Positions 1 through 5,380 are shown, counted from the stretch's first letter. The stretch: DNA of 6,656 nt from JBMNNS01 sp050942625 (GCA_050942625.1 JBMNNS010000086.1:1-6656), one strand, 5' to 3'. Notes: generated by a model from the letters alone, not told the origin. Made by a program: numbers and translations.

Positions 1-591
1 ACTGTTACAATTGACTTGCCGGAAGAACTGAACCGTCCTTCTGCTTTAACCCAAAAAACAGGTGTCATTGATTCGCTGTTGTTAACCATTTCCCAGTTTT
101 CTTCTGTTAAAGAAGTAAAATTTTTAACTGGGGGGGAGGAAGCCCGGACATATTTACCCCGCAGGTTGGATAAAGATAGTATGCTCTTTTTTGTCCCTTA
201 TCGTGTTGGCGAACGCTACTATTTATTGCCTCGTGAAGCAGTGAAACTAAGGGATGAAATTAATACTCCGGATGCCCTTGTAAATACGGTGCTTGATGAA
301 TTCCGGGCTTTTTACCCAGAGTTGCCTCAAGTAAAAAGGGTCTATTTAAAGAGTGAGGCAATCATACTTGACTGGGATATTTCTATTAAAGACATGTTTT
401 TTGCTGGGGCAGGGCCGGAACATAAGGAACTCGTTTCCTTGCTTGTAGACTCTTTGCTGCTTACTCTTGCCAGCAATTTAGAGCCCAACTGCCTGCTATT
501 TTTTGTAGACGGTCTCCCCTGGACGTTGCCGGAGGAATATGCCTTTCTAAACTTGACATTAGAACACCCTTTTTACATTAATCCGGAATAG
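1..591 (+). CDS. GerM-like tandem GerMN-domain protein, C-terminal part (5' end outside window)
   Basis: The frame is open from base 1 to the TAG at 589-591, so the gene begins upstream; TTG at 16 is only an internal codon. The first visible residues (TVTIDLPEEL, then SLLLTISQF and SSVKEVKFLTGG) resemble the second half of a GerMN domain: the V-x-DLP strand, the helix ending in TL..F, and the V..V...VDG strand. A second, complete copy follows from about MLFFVPYRVGERYYLLP (base 181) to LLFFVDGLPW (about base 525). Tandem GerMN domains are typical of GerM lipoproteins, which in Bacillus act in the mother-cell membrane during sporulation and in germination. The usual lipoprotein signal would lie outside the window, so export is inferred. 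The second copy is divergent: ILDWDISIKD replaces the usual VDLS strand. Family assignment is fairly firm; equivalence to B. subtilis GerM is not proven. Confidence 0.75.
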   Translation, partial: TVTIDLPEELNRPSALTQKTGVIDSLLLTISQFSSVKEVKFLTGGEEARTYLPRRLDKDSMLFFVPYRVGERYYLLPREAVKLRDEINTPDALVNTVLDEFRAFYPELPQVKRVYLKSEAIILDWDISIKDMFFAGAGPEHKELVSLLVDSLLLTLASNLEPNCLLFFVDGLPWTLPEEYAFLNLTLEHPFYINPE

Positions 592-612
592 TATCCAGGG
601 AAAGCTAAAAAT

Positions 613-661
613 AATTCCCCCAATGTGCAGTTAGCGGTCCCGTTGTATTCCGGGGGTAATT
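613..661. other. Inverted repeat with long loop between the GerM-like gene and argS
   Basis: AATTCCCCC (613-621) can pair with GGGGGTAATT (652-661) as 9 bp with a one-base bulge around a 30-base loop. There is no T run after it, so it is a poor rho-independent terminator. It could weakly end the upstream transcript or be a leader structure. Nothing in this gap matches the T-box consensus. Confidence 0.25.
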
Positions 662-671
662 GAGGTAAAAT
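643..671 (+). promoter_or_regulatory. Weak sigma-A-like promoter candidate for argS-serS
   Basis: TTGTAT (643-648), 17 bases, then TAAAAT (666-671). The -10 matches consensus at 5 of 6 positions but the -35 at only 3 of 6. GGTAAAATA occurs twice here (664-672 and 675-683), so the exact -10 is ambiguous. It is the best promoter-like pair in the gap upstream of argS. Confidence 0.3.
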
Positions 672-726
672 AAGGGTAAAATAGGTGTTCTAGCGCTGGT
701 GAAAGAGCAATAGATAAAGGATAGTG

Positions 727-2442
727 ATGGTCTTGCTTACGTTTAAAACAGAAATTGGCCAATTAGTTTCCACCTTAACAGGATTGGATGCCGGGGAGGT
801 TATGCGGCTGTTGGAGATCCCGCCGGAGCCAGGGCTGGGGGAATACGCTTTTCCTTGCTATGTTCTCGCACGCCGTTTTAAAAAACCCCCTCCAGCTATT
901 GCGGCAGAACTGGCTGAAAAAATGGAGCCGACAGGGCAATTGGAAAAAGCTTTAAATGCCGGGTCCTACCTTAATTTTTATGTGCAAAGGCCCCAACTAT
1001 TTCAGAGACTTCTGTCCCGGATTATAAAGGAGGGCCCTGAACACGCTTTTCCCATGGAAGGGAAGGGGCAAACTATAGTGATTGATTTTTCGGCCCCCAA
1101 CATTGCAAAACCCTTTGGAATAGGCCATCTGCGATCTACCGTTATTGGCGGTACACTTCAGCGCTTATATGAATCCCTGGGTTACAGGGTAGTGGGTATT
1201 AATCACCTGGGTGATTGGGGTACCCAGTTTGGAAAACTGATTACTGCTTACAGGCACTGGGGAGACGAGGAGCAGTTAGAAAATGATCCTATCACCTATC
1301 TTTATCAACTTTACGTCCAATTTCATAAAGAAGCGGAGAAGAACCCGGAACTGGAAGAAGAGGCCCGTGAACATTTTAGAAGCCTTGAAAATGGTGAAAG
1401 TGAGCCCCGGAAGCTTTGGGAGCGCTTTCGTGCCCTGAGCCTGGAGGAGTTTAAACGGCTTTATCGTATTTTAGGGGTTAATTTTCATAGCTACCAGGGG
1501 GAAAGTTTTTATAATGATCTACTCCAGGATACTATAGCTAAAGTTAAAGAAAAGGGATTGACAAAGGAAAGTGAGGGTGCCCTTGTGGTAGATCTGGAGC
1601 CCCATGGTCTGCCTTCTTGCTTGTTACGTAAAAAAGATGGTGCTACTTTATATATTACCAGGGATTTAGCTGCAGCAATCTACCGGTACGAACATTTTCG
1701 TTTTTCAAAGATTCTTTATGTGGTAGGTGCAGAACAAACCCTGCATTTTAAGCAGCTTTTTAAGATCCTCGAGCTTATGGGGTATCCCTGGGCAAAAAAT
1801 TGTATTCATATACCCTTTGGGCTGATCCATTTCAAGGATGGCAAAATGTCTACTAGGGAAGGGAAGGTCATATTTCTAGAGGAGGTCCTTAACAGGGCTA
1901 TGAAGTTGGCCAGGGAAATTATCCAGGAGAAAAATCCCTCCTTACAAAATAAGGATGATGCGGCACGCATGGTAGGGATAGGTTCCGTTATTTTTGCCGA
2001 CCTGGTTAATGACAGGATTAAAAATATTGAATTCGACTGGGATAAGGTGCTCGACTTTTCCGGAGAAACAGCACCCTATATCCAGTATTCCCATGCCCGC
2101 ATTTGCAGTATTTTAAGAAAAGCAGAATCAGAAGGAATAGAAGTTATGGACCTTGCTTTACCGGATTTTTCTGGAGCGGCCCCAGAAGAGGAACAGCTAT
2201 TGATCACCCTGGCCCGCTTTGCGGAGCAGGTTAAGCGTGCTGCAGATGATTACCGCCCTTCCTATCTTGCCCGCTACCTTCTAGAACTGGCCAGGGATTT
2301 TAACAAGTTTTATCATAACTGCCCTGTCCTAACTGCAGGGGAAAACCAAAAATTTGCCCGTCTGCTGTTGATAGAGGGTGTCCGAAGGGTTCTTAGCAGC
2401 GGGTTGCAACTCCTGGGGATAGAAGCCCCCAGGGAAATGTAA
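727..2442 (+). CDS. argS: Arginine--tRNA ligase (ArgRS), class I
   Basis: Cytoplasmic enzyme that charges tRNA-Arg with arginine using ATP. The 571 residues fit the usual ArgRS size. In order: the N-terminal Add1 tRNA-binding domain (about residues 5-90, with GEYAFPCYVLA); the Rossmann catalytic core with the signature SAPNIAKPFGIGHLRS (122-137); the KMSKS-loop equivalent GKMSTREGK (372-380); the DALR anticodon-binding domain starting near QYSHAR (453-458); and the typical C-terminus LLGIEAPREM. The first His of HIGH is Gly here (GIGH); Bacillus-type ArgRS also lack it, so this is not damage. ATG 727 is preferred because AAAGGA (716-721) lies 5 bases before it; the overlapping GTG at 724 would be only 2 bases from that site. 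It lies 21 bases upstream of serS and is probably cotranscribed with it. tRNA-Arg(ACG), one of its substrates, is encoded 1.6 kb downstream. Confidence 0.97.
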   Translation: MVLLTFKTEIGQLVSTLTGLDAGEVMRLLEIPPEPGLGEYAFPCYVLARRFKKPPPAIAAELAEKMEPTGQLEKALNAGSYLNFYVQRPQLFQRLLSRIIKEGPEHAFPMEGKGQTIVIDFSAPNIAKPFGIGHLRSTVIGGTLQRLYESLGYRVVGINHLGDWGTQFGKLITAYRHWGDEEQLENDPITYLYQLYVQFHKEAEKNPELEEEAREHFRSLENGESEPRKLWERFRALSLEEFKRLYRILGVNFHSYQGESFYNDLLQDTIAKVKEKGLTKESEGALVVDLEPHGLPSCLLRKKDGATLYITRDLAAAIYRYEHFRFSKILYVVGAEQTLHFKQLFKILELMGYPWAKNCIHIPFGLIHFKDGKMSTREGKVIFLEEVLNRAMKLAREIIQEKNPSLQNKDDAARMVGIGSVIFADLVNDRIKNIEFDWDKVLDFSGETAPYIQYSHARICSILRKAESEGIEVMDLALPDFSGAAPEEEQLLITLARFAEQVKRAADDYRPSYLARYLLELARDFNKFYHNCPVLTAGENQKFARLLLIEGVRRVLSSGLQLLGIEAPREM

Positions 2443-2443
2443 A

Positions 2444-2461
2444 GAGGAGGCTATTATGTAA
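2444..2461 (+). promoter_or_regulatory. serS ribosome-binding site followed by an ATG-TAA start-stop
   Basis: GAGGAGG (2444-2450) begins just after the argS stop. The first ATG at normal spacing (5 bases) is 2456-2458, and it is followed at once by TAA (2459-2461). The real serS ATG lies 2 bases further on, at 2464, in another frame and 13 bases from the ribosome site. Initiation at the decoy, immediate termination and short-range reinitiation is one plausible way serS is translated. The sequence is seen directly; the role is inference. Confidence 0.5.
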
Positions 2462-2463
2462 CA

Positions 2464-3750
2464 ATGTTAGAGATGCGTTTTGTCCGTGAAAATCCAGAAA
2501 AAATTCGCAAGGCTATGCAGGATAAAGGAGAAGAAGCAGCACTGGATGAATTCCTTGAGCTTGACAAAAGGCGGCGGGATATGCTGCAAGAATTAGAAAG
2601 CTTGAAGAACAGGCGCAACACTATTTCCAGGGAAGTAGGAAAGCTGAAAAAAACGGGCGGTGATACCAGGGAAATAGTGGGGAAAATGCGCCTTACCAAT
2701 GAACGTATAAAATCAATGGACGATGAACGTAAGAACCTGGAAAAACGTATGGAAAAAATATTGTTACATATTCCAAACCTTCCGGATGATGATGTCCCCA
2801 GGGGAACGACAGAAGAAGACAATATAGAAATACGTAAATGGGGTGAGCCCAGGGCTTTCCCCTTTGAGGCTAAAGCTCATTGGGATATTGGTACCAGGCT
2901 GGGTATACTGGATTTTAATAGGGCCGCTAAAATTAGTGGTTCACGTTTTGCCCTTTACCGGGGAGCCGGTGCCCGCCTGGAAAGGGCGCTGATCAACTTT
3001 ATGCTTGATCTGCATACTACGGAACACGGCTACCAGGAAATATTTCCCCCGTTTTTAGTCCATCGCCAGAGTATGATTGGTACAGGGCAGCTTCCGAAAT
3101 TTGCAGAAGATGCCTTCAGCGTCAGGGGAACTGATCTCTGGCTTATCCCTACGGCAGAGGTACCGGTAACTAATATCCACAGGGAAGAAATCCTCGACAA
3201 GGAACAACTTCCTCTTTATTATGTAGCCTATAGCGCCTGTTTTCGTGCTGAGGCTGGTGCCCATGGCAGGGATACCCGTGGCCTGATCCGGCAGCACCAG
3301 TTTAATAAGGTTGAACTAGTCAAATTTACCTTACCAGAGGATTCCGAAATGGAGTTAGAAAAGCTTGTTAATGACGCCGAGAGAGTTCTGCAACTTTTAG
3401 GCCTGCCGTACAGGGTAATGTTAATGTGTACCGGGGACCTTGGTTTTGCTGCTGCTAAAAAATACGACCTGGAAATCTGGCTCCCTGCCCACAACGCCTA
3501 CCGGGAGATTTCTTCCTGCAGCAATTTCCGTGATTTTCAGGCACGGCGGGCCGGCATCCGCTATCGCCCCGCACCCGGCACCAGGGCTGAATTTGTGCAC
3601 ACCCTTAATGGTTCAGGCGTTGCCATTGGCAGAACTTTAGCTGCTATCCTGGAAAACTACCAGCAAGCCGATGGCAGTGTAGTTATCCCGGATGTCCTTC
3701 GCCCCTATTTCCCTCCCGGCCATGACGGCGTACTCCGTCCGGAGGGGTGA
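2464..3750 (+). CDS. serS: Serine--tRNA ligase (SerRS), class II
   Basis: Cytoplasmic enzyme that charges tRNA-Ser (and tRNA-Sec where present) with serine. The 428 residues match the bacterial family. The N-terminus MLEMRFVRENPEKIR is the conserved SerRS opening and fixes the start. Residues about 28-100 form the charged antiparallel coiled coil that grips the long variable arm of tRNA-Ser. The class II core follows: the TAE serine-binding loop IPTAEVP (228-234), motif 2 with CFRAEAG (259-265) and GLIRQHQF (273-280), and motif 3 LNGSGVAIGR (381-390) with the ATP-binding Arg390. No key residue is missing. It directly follows argS and is followed after 9 bases by the promoter of a tRNA run that includes two tRNA-Ser genes, so enzyme and substrates are linked. 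No T-box is visible in front of the pair. Its ribosome site is unusual (start-stop at 2456). Confidence 0.98.
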   Translation: MLEMRFVRENPEKIRKAMQDKGEEAALDEFLELDKRRRDMLQELESLKNRRNTISREVGKLKKTGGDTREIVGKMRLTNERIKSMDDERKNLEKRMEKILLHIPNLPDDDVPRGTTEEDNIEIRKWGEPRAFPFEAKAHWDIGTRLGILDFNRAAKISGSRFALYRGAGARLERALINFMLDLHTTEHGYQEIFPPFLVHRQSMIGTGQLPKFAEDAFSVRGTDLWLIPTAEVPVTNIHREEILDKEQLPLYYVAYSACFRAEAGAHGRDTRGLIRQHQFNKVELVKFTLPEDSEMELEKLVNDAERVLQLLGLPYRVMLMCTGDLGFAAAKKYDLEIWLPAHNAYREISSCSNFRDFQARRAGIRYRPAPGTRAEFVHTLNGSGVAIGRTLAAILENYQQADGSVVIPDVLRPYFPPGHDGVLRPEG

Positions 3751-3758
3751 TTCCATGG

Positions 3759-3788
3759 TTGACAGGCAGCCTTCTTTTATGCTATACT
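3759..3788 (+). promoter_or_regulatory. Strong sigma-A promoter for the tRNA-Ser/Ser/Arg run
   Basis: TTGACA (3759-3764, perfect -35), 18 bases, TATACT (3783-3788, 5 of 6 in the -10). It lies just after the serS stop, and the expected start near 3795 leaves about a 15-base leader before tRNA-Ser(UGA). No intervening terminator separates the three tRNAs, so they are probably one primary transcript. Confidence 0.75.
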
Positions 3789-3809
3789 TTTTTTGCGATA
3801 CTAACCCTG

Positions 3810-3896
3810 GGAGGGGTGTCCGAGCGGTTTAAGGAGCCGGTCTTGAAAACCGGTGACTCGCAAGAGCCGTGGGTTCGAATCCCACCCCCTCCGCCA
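3810..3896 (+). tRNA. tRNA-Ser(UGA)
   Basis: 87 bases including encoded CCA. Acceptor GGAGGGG (3810-3816) pairs with CCCCTCC (3886-3892); the discriminator is G3893. Anticodon stem CCGGT/ACCGG encloses loop CTTGAAA with anticodon TGA (3844-3846). A long variable arm and T arm GTGGG-TTCGAAT-CCCAC (3869-3885) follow. The long variable arm, G73 and anticodon all specify serine; it reads UCA and, by wobble, other UCN codons. It is the first tRNA after the strong promoter. Confidence 0.96.
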
Positions 3897-3907
3897 GAAG
3901 AGAAGAC

Positions 3908-4002
3908 GGAGAGATGGCCGAGTCGGTTGAAGGCGGTCGCCTGCTAAGCGATTAAGCGGGTAAAACCCTGCTTCGAGGGTTCGAATCCCTCTCTCTCCGC
4001 CA
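3908..4002 (+). tRNA. tRNA-Ser(GCU)
   Basis: 95 bases including CCA. Acceptor GGAGAGA (3908-3914) pairs with TCTCTCC (3992-3998); G73 is 3999. Anticodon stem GTCGC/GCGAT encloses loop CTGCTAA with anticodon GCT (3943-3945), reading AGC and AGU. The extra-long variable arm (near 3953-3973) forms a stem with one bulge. T arm GAGGG-TTCGAAT-CCCTC (3975-3991). Its acceptor and D-arm region are nearly the same as in tRNA-Ser(CGA) at 4703, which suggests a duplicated ancestor. Confidence 0.96.
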
Positions 4003-4008
4003 AAATAT

Positions 4009-4085
4009 GCGCCCGTAGCTCAGCTGGATAGAGTAACTGACTACGAATCAGGAGGTCGCAGGTTCGAATCCTGCCGGGCGTGCCA
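4009..4085 (+). tRNA. tRNA-Arg(ACG), TadA substrate
   Basis: 77 bases including CCA. Acceptor GCGCCCG (4009-4015) pairs with CGGGCGT (4075-4081), with a G-U closing pair; discriminator G4082. D arm GCTC/GAGT. Anticodon loop CTACGAA with anticodon ACG (4043-4045). T arm GCAGG-TTCGAAT-CCTGC (4058-4074). The top pair of the anticodon stem appears to be an A-G mismatch, leaving four good pairs. In bacteria A34 of this tRNA is deaminated to inosine by TadA so that it reads CGU, CGC and CGA; tadA is the next gene. Confidence 0.96.
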
Positions 4086-4095
4086 TTTGAAAAGC

Positions 4096-4128
4096 AACCA
4101 CGGGGGTAACACCTGTGGTTTTATTTTT
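4096..4128 (+). terminator. Rho-independent terminator after the tRNA run
   Basis: AACCACGGG (4096-4104) pairs with CCTGTGGTT (4112-4120) as 9 bp (one G-T) around a 7-base loop, followed by TTATTTTT (4121-4128). It begins 10 bases after the CCA of tRNA-Arg(ACG). Only 24 bases separate it from the tadA start, and no promoter-like pair is visible in them, so tadA may depend on read-through. Confidence 0.85.
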
Positions 4129-4152
4129 AGAACAAAAGGATTGACTATTTAG

Positions 4153-4605
4153 ATGCATGATGAAGAATATATGAGGGTAGCCCTTGACATGGCTAAGGAG
4201 GCCTTTAAACGTGGCGAAGTTCCTATAGGTGCAGTACTGCTCCACGAGGGCAGGATCCTTGCCAAAAACCATAATCGCCGTGAGGAGCTGCAGGATGCTA
4301 CGGCCCATGCGGAGATCCTCGTCCTGCGCGAAGCAGGAAAATTGTTAGGCGGCTGGCGCCTTTTAGGAACCACTCTTTATGTAACGCTGGAGCCCTGCCC
4401 CATGTGCGCCGGCGCCCTCGTCCAGGCCAGGGTTTCACGCCTTGTTTATGGCACCAGCGACCCCAAAGGGGGGGCAGCAGGTTCCCTTTACGATATTCCC
4501 CGCGATCCCAGGCTAAACCATCGCCTGGAAGTAGAAGAAGGTTTCTTGAAAGAAGAATCTGCCGCTTTACTGCAAAGCTTTTTCCAAAAGCGCCGTGAAA
4601 AATAA
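4153..4605 (+). CDS. tadA: tRNA-specific adenosine deaminase TadA
   Basis: Zinc-dependent cytoplasmic deaminase, active as a dimer, that converts A34 of tRNA-Arg(ACG) to inosine; usually essential because it lets one tRNA read three Arg codons. The 150 residues match the usual length. GEVPIGAV (21-28) opens the cytidine-deaminase-like fold; TAHAEI (50-55) gives the zinc ligand His52 and the proton shuttle Glu54; LEPCPMCAGA (79-88) gives zinc ligands Cys82 and Cys85. All catalytic residues are present. ATG 4153 keeps the standard N-terminal helix MHDEEYMRVAL; an in-frame TAG lies just upstream at 4150-4152. The likely ribosome site AAAAGGA (4134-4140) is 12 bases away, rather long. Its tRNA substrate gene ends 67 bases upstream with a terminator between. 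The SRP RNA and dnaX genes that follow tadA in Bacillus are not seen here. Confidence 0.96.
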   Translation: MHDEEYMRVALDMAKEAFKRGEVPIGAVLLHEGRILAKNHNRREELQDATAHAEILVLREAGKLLGGWRLLGTTLYVTLEPCPMCAGALVQARVSRLVYGTSDPKGGAAGSLYDIPRDPRLNHRLEVEEGFLKEESAALLQSFFQKRREK

Positions 4606-4643
4606 CCCCACGCAACTCAAGGACGGTTATGTACCATGGCTTC

Positions 4644-4672
4644 TTTACAAAAATTTGCTGCTGCTGTATAAT
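4644..4672 (+). promoter_or_regulatory. Strong sigma-A promoter for tRNA-Ser(CGA)
   Basis: TTTACA (4644-4649, 5 of 6), 17 bases, TATAAT (4667-4672, perfect). The likely start near 4679 leaves a leader of about 24 bases before the tRNA. The perfect inverted repeat TGCTGT-N7-ACAGCA (4662-4680) is centred on the -10 box; it may be chance or a binding site. Confidence 0.8.
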
Positions 4673-4702
4673 AAACAGCACGGGGTTAAAATAATGAATT
4701 AT

Positions 4703-4794
4703 GGAGAGATGGCCGAGTCCGGTTGAAGGCGCGCGACTCGAAATCGCGTAACGGGTGAAACCGTTCGTGGGTTCGAATCCCACTCTCTCCGCCA
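4703..4794 (+). tRNA. tRNA-Ser(CGA)
   Basis: 92 bases including CCA. Acceptor GGAGAGA (4703-4709) pairs with TCTCTCC (4784-4790); G73 is 4791. Anticodon stem CGCGA/TCGCG encloses loop CTCGAAA with anticodon CGA (4739-4741), reading UCG. The variable arm has the stem AACGG/CCGTT. T arm GTGGG-TTCGAAT-CCCAC (4767-4783). It is the third tRNA-Ser within 1 kb. It has its own strong promoter, and no clear terminator follows, so read-through into the csp leader is possible. Confidence 0.96.
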
Positions 4795-4838
4795 AAGTAA
4801 GGACAGGGCTTCCGTCAGAGTGCGGGGCTCTAATTTAC

Positions 4839-4867
4839 TTGCATTCCCTGTTGCACTATGCTAAACT
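4839..4867 (+). promoter_or_regulatory. Candidate promoter for the csp gene
   Basis: TTGCAT (4839-4844), 17 bases, TAAACT (4862-4867); 4 of 6 matches in each box. A start near 4874 would give a leader of about 115 bases before the csp ATG, in keeping with the long leaders usual for cold-shock genes. The region 4795-4838 holds no other recognisable element; no SRP RNA signature was found. Confidence 0.3.
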
Positions 4868-4886
4868 AATATTTGATAAAAAGTTG

Positions 4887-4985
4887 AAGGAAATTAGGCC
4901 ATCTTTCAGCCTCCTTGTAATTGGCAGGACGTTAGGTGCTTGATGTAATTTCACTTTTTGAGTAATAAACGAAGGGGGGCTGAAA
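4887..4985 (+). promoter_or_regulatory. csp leader with two mutually exclusive structures around the ribosome site
   Basis: Bases 4904-4916 (TTTCAGCCTCCTT) are complementary to 4973-4985 (AGGGGGGCTGAAA) over 13 continuous pairs, 11 Watson-Crick and 2 G-T, enclosing 56 bases. The second strand contains the csp Shine-Dalgarno (AAGGGGGG, 4972-4979), so this helix would hide it. The first strand can instead pair locally: AAGG (4887-4890) plus AGGC (4896-4899) with GCCTCCTT (4909-4916), 8 bp with a 5-base bulge, which frees the ribosome site. Complementarity is seen directly; switching, and temperature as the trigger, are inferred from alternative leader folds known in cold-shock mRNAs such as E. 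coli cspA. Confidence 0.5.
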
Positions 4986-4989
4986 TGAT

Positions 4990-5187
4990 ATGGAAGGCAA
5001 GGTAAAGTGGTTTAATGCCGATAAGGGTTATGGTTTTATCGAAAGAGAAGACGGCGAAGATGTTTTTGTGCACTTCTCCGCTATTCAAGGGGAAGGTTTT
5101 AAAACATTGGATGAAGGGCAAAGCGTAGAATTTGATATAGTTGAAGGAAACCGTGGTTTACAGGCTGCAAATGTGGTTCGTCTTTAA
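4990..5187 (+). CDS. csp: Cold-shock protein (CspA/CspB family)
   Basis: A 65-residue single cold-shock domain that binds single-stranded nucleic acid and acts in the cytoplasm as an RNA chaperone or antiterminator. RNP1 is KGYGFI (12-17), preceded by the conserved KVKWFNADKG; RNP2 is DVFVHF (24-29). The rest of the five-stranded barrel ends in NVVRL; length and composition are standard for the family. The start is fixed by the conserved MEGKVKWF. An out-of-frame ATG 5 bases earlier (4985-4987) opens a six-codon frame ending at TAA 5003-5005 and lies closer to the G-run, so it may compete for initiation. The leader can fold to hide the ribosome site. The gene is flanked by a tRNA-Ser gene and a strong terminator, so it is probably monocistronic. 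Which csp paralogue this is cannot be told. Confidence 0.96.
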   Translation: MEGKVKWFNADKGYGFIEREDGEDVFVHFSAIQGEGFKTLDEGQSVEFDIVEGNRGLQAANVVRL

Positions 5188-5200
5188 AACGGATATATTA

Positions 5201-5230
5201 TAAAGTATTACAAAATAAAGTATTACAAAA
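5201..5230. repeat. Perfect 15-bp tandem duplication
   Basis: TAAAGTATTACAAAA occurs at 5201-5215 and again, directly adjacent, at 5216-5230. The second copy supplies the A-rich left foot of the csp terminator. It lies between the csp stop and its terminator hairpin. Confidence 0.9.
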
Positions 5231-5269
5231 ACGGGGCATTTTCGGCATAGCCGGGAATGCCCCCGTTTT
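5228..5269 (+). terminator. Long rho-independent terminator of csp
   Basis: AAAACGGGGCATTTTCGGC (5228-5246) folds back on GCCGGGAATGCCCCCGTTTT (5250-5269) across the 3-base loop ATA. This gives 19 pairs with one bulged C and two G-T pairs; the T run (TTTTGCTTATT) is only moderate. An A run on the other side makes it potentially bidirectional. Confidence 0.8.
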
Positions 5270-5299
5270 GCTTATTAGCCTATTTTAGTGCAGTGCGTT

Positions 5300-5320
5300 T
5301 ACTCCTTTTGGGGTATTTTT
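5300..5320 (+). terminator. Possible second, small terminator
   Basis: TACTCC (5300-5305) pairs with GGGGTA (5310-5315) as 6 bp (one G-T) around a TTTT loop, followed by TTTTT (5316-5320). It is short, and may back up the csp terminator or be chance. Otherwise bases 5270-5341 hold nothing recognisable. Confidence 0.3.
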
Positions 5321-5344
5321 GCAGTTTTGTGTTATGGGGTGATG

Positions 5345-5380
5345 AATTTATTTAATTTATTGAATTTATTTAATTTATTT
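5345..5380. repeat. Four tandem 9-bp AT repeats
   Basis: AATTTATTT is present four times in a row (5345-5353, 5354-5362, 5363-5371, 5372-5380), the second copy ending in G. The unit keeps a reading frame, and from the ATG at 5342 it would encode Asn-Leu-Phe/Leu repeats. Two CCGGGCA direct repeats (5383-5389, 5395-5401) follow. The block lies just before the broken permease gene. Confidence 0.85.

Noticed and set aside
2454..2822. 122-codon Ser/Arg-rich frame on - strand
   Set aside because: Antisense shadow of the Lys/Glu-rich coiled coil of SerRS; its composition is explained by the real gene.
3747..3947. Reading frame of 66 codons on + strand with GGVSERFKEPVLKTGDSQEPWVRIPPPP
   Set aside because: This is the typical false peptide obtained by translating a tRNA-Ser gene; it covers tRNA-Ser(UGA) and part of tRNA-Ser(GCU).
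4141..4173. TTGACT...TATATG as a promoter at the tadA start
   Set aside because: The spacing is 21 bases and the -10 would lie inside the coding region, so it could not yield the full gene.
4048..4308. 86-codon frame on - strand ending MARPAGFEPATS
   Set aside because: The end is the well-known false peptide from an antisense tRNA (here tRNA-Arg); the rest is antisense to the terminator and tadA.
4606..4687. AACCCC (4604-4609) and GGGGTT (4682-4687) as a tadA terminator
   Set aside because: The arms are 72 bases apart, enclose the tRNA promoter and lack a T run.
4298..4795. 165-codon frame on - strand starting MAERVGFEPTNGF
   Set aside because: Its start is the reverse translation of tRNA-Ser(CGA) and the rest is antisense to tadA; no domain and no ribosome site.
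4795..4870. Possible SRP RNA or remnant after tRNA-Ser(CGA)
   Set aside because: Expected from synteny, but the conserved helix 8 sequence around GGTCAGG...GGAAGG is absent and no strong fold is visible.
4755..4943. 62-codon frame on + strand beginning inside tRNA-Ser(CGA)
   Set aside because: Starts in the tRNA and runs through the csp leader; VGSNPTLSA is a typical tRNA-derived false sequence.
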